From positions 8,013,979 to 8,077,978 of the forward strand of contig OY365808.1 of the NCBI GenBank assembly GCA_959347315.1: DNA of 64,000 bases, read 5' to 3'. The stretch comes from Bimastos eiseni (Eukaryota > Annelida > Clitellata > Crassiclitellata > Lumbricidae). A program made the position numbers and the translations under genes. Each line of letters begins with the position of its first letter. Position 1 is the stretch's first letter. The notes below the pieces were generated by a model. That model made no database searches. It saw only the letters and a list, made by a program, of their open reading frames with translations, and was not told where the DNA came from. This document shows positions 47,401 to 56,500 of this stretch, piece after piece.

Positions 47401-48910
47401 AAAATGTTATATCTCTTTTGTAGACTGTGCACAGTGATGTGGTCTTTAGAAATTTAGGACACAGTAAAGAATTATATTAATAGAACAGATTTGCTCTTTC
47501 AAAAAACCGTTATATCTCTTTTGTAGAGTTTTGTTTTGAATCATTATCAAATTAATAACATATTAGAATTTTTCCGTAGCACACTTGCAAAGTTCTCACA
47601 GCACACAGGTTGGGAATCACTTTAATATGCCATCCCTACTGACATTAGTTAAGAGTACTAGCAAGGCTTTTTAATAACAAATCCCTACATATATATACAT
47701 ATATATATATATACATATATATGAAGCAGCAGTAACCCTAAAGGGTATAATGAATGCACAAAGAATGGCTCAAAACTACAATCAGCTCAAGAGCAAACAG
47801 AGAAATTGAGAGCTACACTCACTTTTGTTTTGTTGGCACTTGTTAATTTGTACATTTTGTGCATTTGCAGACGTCTGAGTAAAGAATATACTTACTTCCT
47901 TACTTAAGACAAGAAACAAACATGAAAATAGTAAACTAGAATGACATGGACAACAATTTTGGTATTGATATCACAAAAAATGACTCACTCAGTGGGTTAC
48001 TATTGCTATGTACATGCTACCAAGTATGTATAGTCGACCTAAACATCTGCATAGCATCTTTAAAGAACATTTCAAAGGCAGTAGCATACTTCTAAAAGAC
48101 AACACCATAGCTGGAAATATGAGTAACCATAAGAAGATAAAGATACGCACAGGAAACCATTGGTTAGAGCAGTCGGCCTATACCATAGAGAGCATGGGTT
48201 CAATCCTAGCTCGAGGCAGTAACGGTGTATACAGGGACCATCTACGACTCCACATGTGTGTACTTCTGAATCATGTAAGAAGGCAATAACAAAATTCAGT
48301 TGTATAGTATTGTATTGAAACATAAGTGCTGCCTTGGCCAAGTTGGGAAACTATGGAAGAATGCAGTCACAATACACTGTGGCAGTTGGATAACTTATAC
48401 ACTGTCAATTTAGGTGACACTTCAAGTTAACTGGCAATTGGCAGCAATAACTCTGTTGAGTAACAGTACAATATCTGAGAATTCTGGCCTCAGTTCAATT
48501 GTACTATAACTTGAAAGGCAACATTGCCTGATTAAACTCACCTGGCCAATCGTGTGACAATTCAACTCCAGTTCTGCTGAGTAGAAGAACTCGAGAATGG
48601 CCATGACGACTTCACTTCGAAAGTCCGTAAGATCCAGCTTAACCATGTCTCCACTTTTGTAGCCTTGGAAAGTGCTATTCAGAGTGTCACTGTAAGCCCC
48701 TAGCACCACTCTGTGAGCCTGAATGTAACCTCCATTGCATGTTATCAAAACGTCACACAGTTTCTGCTCTTTCCATATCTTGCACATGAAATCCAAAACC
48801 CTGCCTGCACTATCAATAAACGCTGAATCACCAGTTGCACTTTTTCGTTTCTTTGCTTGTATCAATGCCATTGATGAGTTTTTGTAAAGTTCTTGCATGC
48901 TTGAATCCAT
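38241..48910 (-). CDS. BTB-BACK-Kelch (KLHL-type) protein, probable CUL3 adaptor, 8 exons
   Basis: Exons: 48542-48910, 46607-47061, 44986-45076, 43122-43887, 42052-42238, 40964-41160, 39447-39664, 38241-38437; about 826 residues. Exon 1 carries the BTB fold (LCDVLITCNGGYIQAHRVVL). Exon 2 carries BACK (ILACANELGVEIVRQACLDY to ECVKNFLYKAM). Residues about 306-500 are a Ser/Gln/Lys-rich disordered insert, then six Kelch blades follow, each ending in a GG doublet (FVVGG, LVVGG, FVVGG, FLIGG, YILGG). KLHL proteins are usually 550-650 residues, so the insert is the notable feature. BTB-BACK-Kelch proteins generally recruit substrates to CUL3 ligases. All junctions keep phase except exon 6 to 7, which is one base short. 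The orthologue is not identified. Confidence 0.9.
39826..40020. repeat. 20-bp minisatellite in Kelch gene intron 6
   Basis: About ten units of CACCACATGAGGTCTGGTGG with variants (CACCACATTAGGTCTGTTGG, CACCACATGAGGCCATCAGG). On the minus strand it reads as a repeated open frame (WCxxxSCGA), which is not a gene. Confidence 0.85.
41445..41655 (+). repeat. Second SINE-like copy in Kelch gene intron 5
   Basis: GGTTTGAGCGGTCAGCC, then AGAGCATGAGTTCCATC, and the shared tail TGTATTTCTGAACTTTGTAA, GAAGAGCAATA. Related heads occur at about 59135 and 61330, downstream of MBD4. Confidence 0.5.
43122..43887 (-). CDS. Kelch gene exon 4: disordered insert plus first blade
   Basis: Starts RFFNGSDGSVGPARPSNSQD after acceptor catttag; joined in phase 0 to exon 3 (ends KEPAEEQ). 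About 195 residues of low-complexity sequence rich in Ser, Gln, Arg and Lys (for example SSKRKKYSPGQ, a basic patch resembling a nuclear localisation signal) precede the first blade CIVAVGGIDLNSID. A second frame is also open for about 109 codons but lacks Kelch continuity. Confidence 0.85.
44040..44150 (+). repeat. GAATGGTAA minisatellite
   Basis: Degenerate repeats of GAATGGTAAAA and GTATGACAACAA in Kelch gene intron 3, just downstream of exon 4 in gene orientation. Confidence 0.7.
45643..46033 (+). mobile_element. hAT MITE in Kelch gene intron
   Basis: 391 bp, from CAGTGTTCCCTCTAA to TTAGAGGGAACATTG, flanked by ctcatcac/ctcgtcac (7 of 8). Related sequence at 26532-26878 shares AGCCAGCGCACACAAGAA and TAGCTGGGCAGAA. 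Confidence 0.85.
48140..48310 (+). repeat. tRNA-derived SINE-like repeat in Kelch gene intron 1
   Basis: GGTTAGAGCAGTCGGCC resembles an A box and GGGTTCAATCCTAG a B box. The tail TTCTGAATCATGTAAGAAGG recurs at 41610-41640 with another degenerate head at 41445. It does not fold as an intact tRNA. Confidence 0.55.
48542..48910 (-). CDS. Kelch gene first exon, BTB domain
   Basis: ATG at 48910 in a good context (gaaaATGG). It encodes 123 residues from MDSSMQELYKNSS to LELNCHTIGQ. The BTB core (about residues 41-123) has the D-V-L-I and H-x-V-L motifs of the family. Donor CAG|gtgagt. Confidence 0.92.
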
Positions 48911-49407
48911 TTTCTAGTCTTACTGACGTTACAGTTGTCAGATGCAACGTACACAATAATGAATATATACCTAGCACCAGAACAGGTTTTATATTAACAT
49001 TTCTGCCACTTAATTAATAAACGGATCAAAATTTTTCTTCTGCTACTGTATCAAACGTCTTTTAAAAAGCGATTTGTACAAAAAAACAGTATGCGGGATA
49101 TAAAATGCTGTCAGCTGATTCTTGGATTGTTGACGAGCAACCCCGCTAACGAATGGTGCCAACGTTACAAGTATCTCCGTGAAACTACTTTATCGAATGA
49201 ACATTATAATTTTGGGAATGACCATCTTGTTCGTGAAAGGCTAACTTATAAGGTTCAGTGTGCCTACAGATCCGTGAAAGGTAGTCGTTGGTTCAATAGT
49301 TGGTTGCTTCGTTTGCGAGTTGTTATTTGATAACATTAACAGTTAGTTAGTTAAAAACCACGTATGTTTCGTGCTTGTTGTTTCAACGACCGTAGACTGA
49401 GTACCTT

Positions 49408-49415
49408 TGACGTCA
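49408..49415. promoter_or_regulatory. Consensus CRE between the divergent Kelch and MBD4 genes
   Basis: TGACGTCA lies 498 bp upstream of the Kelch ATG and 1.2 kb upstream of the MBD4 ATG. It is the palindromic CREB/ATF site. Other copies occur at 62222 and 61847 with no gene start nearby, so function here is only suggested by position. Confidence 0.4.
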
Positions 49416-49646
49416 TAACGCAAACCACAGAAATATAAAGACTATACTGACCGCAAAAAAGTAACTAAGTATATTCTTATTTAACCAATTGCGTATCTGC
49501 ACTATGATGAACAATACCTTTAAAAAGTGCAGCATTCTAATTAAAAACTATCACCGCGCTCGATTGTCTGCCTGTGGCATAACACGGTCAATCGGTCGTG
49601 GGCGTAGGGAATAAGAAGTCGTCTTAATATCGATCTATAAAGAAGC

Positions 49647-49926
49647 ACCAAAGATGGTAGAGTCGTAGACTAAGATAGGACATTTCCTCTCTCGCTGTGT
49701 ATTTTTGTCTGTGTGTCGTGTGCGGTGGTCAAAGCACAGAAATCCTCTATGCCATTCGCTACGTGGCTGGCGTGGCGTGGCGTGGCGTGGCGCGACTAGC
49801 GAATGGTATAGTGGTATCTTGGCAACGACAATCGATTCCAAGGTAGGTAACGTGAACATTCAGATACACAGCGGAGACAGGAAATGTCACATCTTAGTCT
49901 ACGACTCTACCTCTAACATCTTTGGT
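49647..49926. mobile_element. Foldback element between Kelch and MBD4 genes
   Basis: About 280 bp of long inverted repeats: ACCAAAGATG, GTAGAGTCGTAGACTAAGAT, GACATTTCC on the left and their complement on the right; the similarity continues inward (CCATTCGCTA/TAGCGAATGG). A (GGCGT)n run lies at the turn, about 49768-49793. No duplication identified. Confidence 0.7.
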
Positions 49927-50581
49927 AGCACCACTGTACGTATTTGAAGTAGCTCGTCCCGCTAGAGTCGCAGGCTTTAAGCTCTTTGGTAGTACAGTCG
50001 TTGAATAGTGCAGACAGGCCTATAGACGTGTTCAACTGCAAAGTACAAACAATAGCAAGCAAGGCTGCAAACGTCATTCTAATAGCGACAAGCTCAATAA
50101 TGCTTACTGTCAAAGTTAAACATCTTTATAACCTGAACTTTTGACCTGGACGTTATGAATCCTTTAGGTTTTAATAAATAACCAATACAAACATAACTTT
50201 CAAGATAAATGTCTTCAGCCCTGGCACCAGCACTGCTTGCACAACTAATATAATAAAAAAATTATTTTGGAAACACTGTATTTGAATTAGCTCGCCCAGC
50301 TAAGTGTGACTTTTGTTATAAACAATCCGACGACCCTTCTACTTGATTAATATTTAAAACTCAAACTTAAAAACACTTTTCTTTCCTACTAACTATCACT
50401 AGTCTCTACACTGGAGTGCATCCCTTGAGTAAGTCTTTGCTTTATTGAGGCGCGTTTTGAATACAAAGTATTGTGTTGTAGCTTGATCTTTATTCAATGC
50501 AGCAAACATGAAGCCTGCTGGCTCACTTGTTCACTGGAAACACAAGATCTTTGATAGCTATTAAATGTCTTTGCTGAACAT

Positions 50582-50596
50582 AACAATGGCGGCAGC
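50582..50596 (+). promoter_or_regulatory. MBD4: YY1-like site over MBD4 start codon
   Basis: AACAATGGCGGCAGC contains ATGGCGGC, the YY1 core found at start codons of many housekeeping genes, and is also a good Kozak context (A at -3, G at +4). No TATA box is evident in the 150 bases upstream. Confidence 0.4.
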
Positions 50597-53500
50597 GGGT
50601 ACTTCCGAGGGCTCGATCTGTGAAGATATAACGAGTAGTTTCATTTCACAGGATCCCGAGAAAATATTTTTAAAGTAATTTTCGATTACTCAGTTTAGAA
50701 GTGTATTTCAGCTGGCTTGCCTTATTTCTTATCTTTTGCTTTGAAATCAGTGCACCGTTTATAAATACATAGACCACTAGGCGTCCTGTATCGCGGCGGA
50801 TTTTTGTCACGTGGTCAGTTATTGTATTGAAATAGAGTATATCTGCTATAGAATCGGAATTTCCGCCGCAGTCACATTGGCAAAATATTACTATGGAGTT
50901 TTTTACTTTCTCGAATTGTGTTCGTCCCGGTGAATGGTTTCCCAGACTACATATGCCTGGAGGGAACTGTTTGATATGACATTGTGTCGTCTATAATACC
51001 AATAATAAAAATAATGGTAACAGTATTTCTGTAACAATAATAATAATTACAATATTAATAAACACGATGTCGTTTAGTATTCCTTCGTACGTATTTGTCG
51101 CCATTTTTCTTTATAAAAGGCTTGGGAGTGCTGGGACCGCCTCGGAATGTCACAGCTATTTTTGTTCTCTGTATCTCATTTGTAACTTCCAATCACAGCA
51201 AGCCGCAATCACATTTCCCGCTACGGACGGGCAAGACTTGCTAAATATTGCATGCAGGTTATAACCCCGATTGTCACAGAATGTATTAGTTATGTAAGTT
51301 GAGTAGTAATTTGAAATTGAATGCTTTGAGAGAATAGATGTGTGACTAGTGTAATTATATGTTATTTAGAGATTCATTGGAGAATTCTGCTGATGCTGAT
51401 ATATCGCAGAGTACAGAATCACATACTGCTGAAATATTTCTGGCATCTGTGGGTCTTCAGCCTAGGTATTTAACTTTTAATATAATGTGTCATTATATTC
51501 GTTTCTGTTGGATCTTGAAAGTCATTTATGTTATGAATTAAGATAACTAAATCTTTAGTAACCTTTTCATTCTTTAACAATTACCTTACAAGTTTCTTCA
51601 CCTGTTCGATGTTTACCAAGTTTCTACACCAATTTTTACACTGCTTTCACTTACTTTACAACTAAGTGGCTTTAACCTATATTGGTAATTATATCTCTTT
51701 AATTCTTATCTCCTTATCTCTTAATTAGAATAAATGGGGTAGTTTAATAGCTTGATATGCAGATCGAGCACTGGACTTTATTCAGCCTGTAAAACTGTAT
51801 TATTCTCTTGTTTATAAATGCTGTAACATTGGAACTAATAGATTTACATATTTATTTCATTAGGATGATTTATGTAGCTCCCTTTCAAGAATATTTACTT
51901 ACGAGCACTCCAGACCCAACCCTGCTTCAATAGGACTGTCCTAAGGTTGTTATAGAATATGGTGAAGTGGCTTTGGCAAAGAGCGACAATAGGCCCATTC
52001 CAGGTTGCAGGGTCAGCGACCGAGAAGGCCTTTTGGATGTTCAAGAGCGAGGGACAAAAAGCTCGGCCTGTAGAAATGAACAAAGAAAGCCTATGTCTGC
52101 AATGGACAAAGGACACCTTTGGTAGAACAGCATAGTTGCCACAGGAACTTGGTAGCTGATCCTTCAATGCTACTCCATACCATATAAGAGATCTGGTATG
52201 AGATCTACCGAGGAGAGCGAGTCAATGAAGGACGTTGCGCATATATTCGGACACGAGGCTGAACCTTGGGATATGGACATTAAGGTGTGCTGCTGTGTGT
52301 AATAACTGATTAAAGCACCCAATCCTGCATGCAGTAGTCAAGGTGAGAGACTAGTGAGGAGTGGAAACACATTGTGTCTTTCTCATTTGTGTAGTAAACA
52401 AAGGTTTCTTGTGAAGACTTACATTACTTCGTTTTACTAGTTCTAAACTTATTGCTATTATTAGTCTTTTTTAATTTATTTTTATGTCAGTCAAGTGTGT
52501 ACTACTGAGGAGTTTTTTTTGCTTTAGCAGCAAAGATCAAAAAGAATTACAGGAATCCCCAATACAAGTGGAAAGCAAGCCAATGGCGCAAACTCATTCT
52601 ACATTGCCTCCAGGATGGAAAAAAATTTATATTCAACGAACGGCTGGCAAAACAGCTGGCAAATATGATGCCTACATATTTAGGTTGGTACCATTATGAT
52701 TAATATTCGTAATTGTCATTAGTACATTGTATGCAGTGATCAATGTTTTTTATTGTGTTAAATTTTACCTTGTGAATTTTCAGTGTATTTATTACAATTT
52801 TGGCCTTTGTATATATTTTATCATTTTGGGCAACATTATGATGGCGTACTTGAATTTGAGTAACAGGCACTATGTGCATGTGTACAGTTAAGGTACAGGT
52901 GCTTTATTATAATTATATGGTGTTTTATTGGATTTAGTGATGTTGGGTAGGAAAGGGTGGAAATCTAACATATGAATTGTACAGTTTAAGTCTGCACTAA
53001 CTGCACAATATTACACCACACATGGGAACAACACAGACAAACTGAACGTGATACAATTGTATTAAGCATGAGTAAGCTAGAGAGAGGGGGGAGGGAGGGA
53101 GGGAGGGAGGGAGTGAGAGGATGATTCTAGATGTTATGCTGTTGAGCCATAGGGCTGGGTGCATGCATTGGTTCTAGGCCATTTCCCCTAAAGTTCATTA
53201 TATTGAATTAACCATTTAAGAATTTTTCCACAATACTGCCTACCATTTCCATTAACATTTTGAGACTTTAATATTTGGGAAGATCACCACTGAAAGCATT
53301 GGTTAACACCATGCTAAAGGCATCGATAAACATGCTTCTGGGGATTGTCCGTGGAAGGAGCGTGTCCTGATACCATTTGCATGGTGCAAGGCAATTAAGT
53401 TGAAGGATCCCATGTGACATTATTTATTAGGTACCATTTATACTCGACTATAAGTCGATTCAAGTATAAGTCAAAGTGCAATTTTGGGACAAAAATAACA

Positions 53501-56500
53501 TAGAGATGTGATGGCTCGAATATAAGTCAAACCCATAAAATCAAAAACGAGTGATAAATCGAGAGGTATAGCCTGATATCTGCTGTCTTTTGGCGGAGAA
53601 GTTCGGCGGATTTCTCTGCGAAATATTTATTTTACTATGGGCAGATCAATATTAATGCATGCTGCTGTCATAAATCAAGATATATAGTTTGATGTCTGCT
53701 GTTGAATGTTGAATATTCGGTCTGAAAATCTCCCATTATTTAGTCTCTTGAGTATAAGTCGAAAGATCTATTTCGCCGTTCTAGAATAGTCTTAAATTAT
53801 TGACTTATGGTCGATTATATATGGTATTCTTTTTGATTTATTTTTTAGCCCTGACAGTTTCCGTCTGGCTTGGAGATTTCAATTTCAGATATTAAAAGAG
53901 TTACATTTCTCATCAGTTATCTTCTGTGCTAAATGCTTGTAGCTGTTCATGGACAATTTTAAAGCTATTTCTTTATAAGAAGTACTGTTGTAGAATTTAA
54001 TTTAAGGGCAATTTAAAACTATATAGTATATTTTGCCTTTTTGAAACTTTGTCATTGAACCTTTTTCAGTTTTTTTCCATGTATTTGCTTAAGAGCTTTA
54101 CATTTATGTTTGTTGTGCTTTCAGCCCTGATGGCAAAAAGCACAGATCAAAAACAGATCTGTTTGCATATTTGGAGAGAAAGAATTTGGCAGGCCAGTAC
54201 GACATCAACGACTTCGATTTCACTGTGCGGGATGTTCATATAACTGATGGAACAGATTGTTTGATTAGTAGTACACCTGTTTCACAGACAAAATCTGAAA
54301 GGAAGCGTTCTAAATCTCTGACCCCAAAGCAAGTCAGGATGTCTGAGGCAAGTAGTAAAAAATCAAAGAAACACAAAGCAGTTGAAGAGAGCCATGAAAT
54401 ATCTCCTCCTGTTCAAAAACTTGTTGAAACCAGTTCTGACAAAAAGTCAAAGAAACGCAAGGCAGCAGAACCGTCTTCAACACCATCTGTCTCCAGTGCT
54501 AAAGTTAAAAAGTTTAAAAAAATGAAGGCCGAGAGCGAGAAGTCAGAGGCGTCGTACTTCAGAAAAAAAGTAAAATCTTTGCCAAAACTGAAGCTACCTA
54601 TGAAGAAACTGAAGATTAAGCTGAAATTTTCAATTCCTGCAAAGCGAGAGAAGGTGTTGCTGGACAATACGACATTCGAAGCAGACAAGAGCGAAGTGAC
54701 AGACAGTTTGCAGATTAGAGCAATTGATGATAAACCACAAGAGAAAACTATGGACGAAGCAATCAGTGATGTAAGCGGGATAGATTTATTTGACCGATCA
54801 CTGCACGAAGAATCAATCGAAATAAGTGAGAAGGAATTGCAAGACAGATCTCAGAAGGATGTTAGCAGCGATAAAGAATGGCATTGCAGAGGCATGCGTG
54901 AAGCCTCTAGTGACATAGAAGAGGACAAATTACAACACAGTTCGAGTGAAACAGCGGATGAAATTGTAAAGAATGAATCGAACAAACGGAGTCGAACTGA
55001 AGCGGGGAAAAACGAATTGAGTAGTACTAAAAACAATATATCGAGCAAAGCAAGCGATGAGTCGAGTTGTTCCCAGTCTCCAGATTACGAAACTCCTCAC
55101 ATTTCTGAAACACCGCTCCAGAGTAGAAGGCATCGGAGAGATTCTGACGGGGATTTATCAGATGACAGTGTTTATGCTGGAAACGATCAAGGTGACGCAG
55201 CCACATCAAAATTCTCGTCAACGTTTTGTTCGTCATATTCCAAAATGACCACCGTCACTAAAACGAATACTGGTGGCAAGACAGAGTGCAACAACAACAG
55301 CCCAGGGCACGTGGACTCTGACAGTGACACCCAGTTGAAGGTAGAACCATTGCCTATGGAGGATGTTTGCATCAACTGGCTTGATCATTGTAACAGCCTT
55401 GAACAGCGACTGCAGCATGATCATGACTTTTCTACGAGGAAGTGGTATCCACCGCAATCTCCATACAACTTGATCGAAGAGCAACTGGATAACGATCCGT
55501 GGAAAGTTTTAGTGGTCAGCATCTTCATCGAGTCCGGAGAAGGCTGCTTTGAAGGTAATAGAAATTATTAATAATAATAATAAGACAATTTATCTGTGGG
55601 AACAAATTTTACGGTAATGGTACCTAGATTTCAATTCCTTACGTGTGGGCCATTGGCTGCCAAACACAAGAATTTGGAGCCATTGGCATGATCTTCTAGT
55701 TCTCTTTCACCACTCCACACTGTTGAACCTATTCTTTGATCTTTCACTGTCCGTCCATCATTACCTAATCCATCCTTATCTGTCTTGGCCTTATTTTTAT
55801 GTGCCGTACCCCCATTTTTTCTTTGAAGACCGTTCTTAGAGGTGGAGACTCACTTCTAACCTTGAGTCTGATCCATTTACCTTTGTCTCTCCTCTCTCAG
55901 AATGAGTATCTTTCTTCTCCAATTCTTTCCATCACTGCTTCATTTGTTTTATATATAGACAAAATAAAGTTTTTGATTATTATTTTGTAGGGCATAACCG
56001 AGTAGACAATTTCCACCGGGTACCGAATCCCGAGTATTTGGATGCACTATTTGCCGGGTATGAAACCGAACAGTAGCAGCAAATCTGGCCAGCGACTCGA
56101 GAAGCGAGTACCATCCGTAGGCAAAGCGTAGTTAACCTGCCACGTGTACAGCTACGGAGAACTATCTATAGCTTATACAGAGTCTAGCAATATCCTTCAT
56201 ACAGCGTATCATTGCACTCTAGGCCAAAACAATATATTTATTATTTAATAACTTTTTTGTGAAAAAAATGTAAAACCTAGTTAGGAAATTTGAAATATGA
56301 AGTTATCAATGATGTCTTTACTGTCTAATGTTTGCCGGTAAGGGGATAGAGCCAATTCAAGTGGGAAAATTACTGATTTTGTTGCCTCAGGAATGCAACC
56401 AAAAGAAATTAAAATATATTAATTAACATCATTATTTTAAAGAAAATCCAATGGAATGTTAAATTCTTGTTTAATTAATCAATAACATAGAAGTTAGTCC

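Larger units (their letters stand above)
48911..50585. other. Divergent intergenic region between Kelch and MBD4 genes
   Basis: 1,675 bp shared upstream DNA. It holds a CRE-like site, the foldback element, and two related segments (CACTGTACGTATTTGAAGTA, GCTCGTCCCGCTA at 49932; CACTGTATTTGAATTAGCTC, GCCCAGCTA at 50273). No TATA box at the expected distance from either ATG. Confidence 0.6.

Noticed and set aside
48150..48215. Possible tRNA gene
   Set aside because: Box-like motifs are present but no cloverleaf can be drawn, and the tail is shared with another copy, so it is a SINE.
54413..55484. Minus-strand frames opposite MBD4 exon 4
   Set aside because: Antisense shadows of a long Lys/Ser-rich coding exon.
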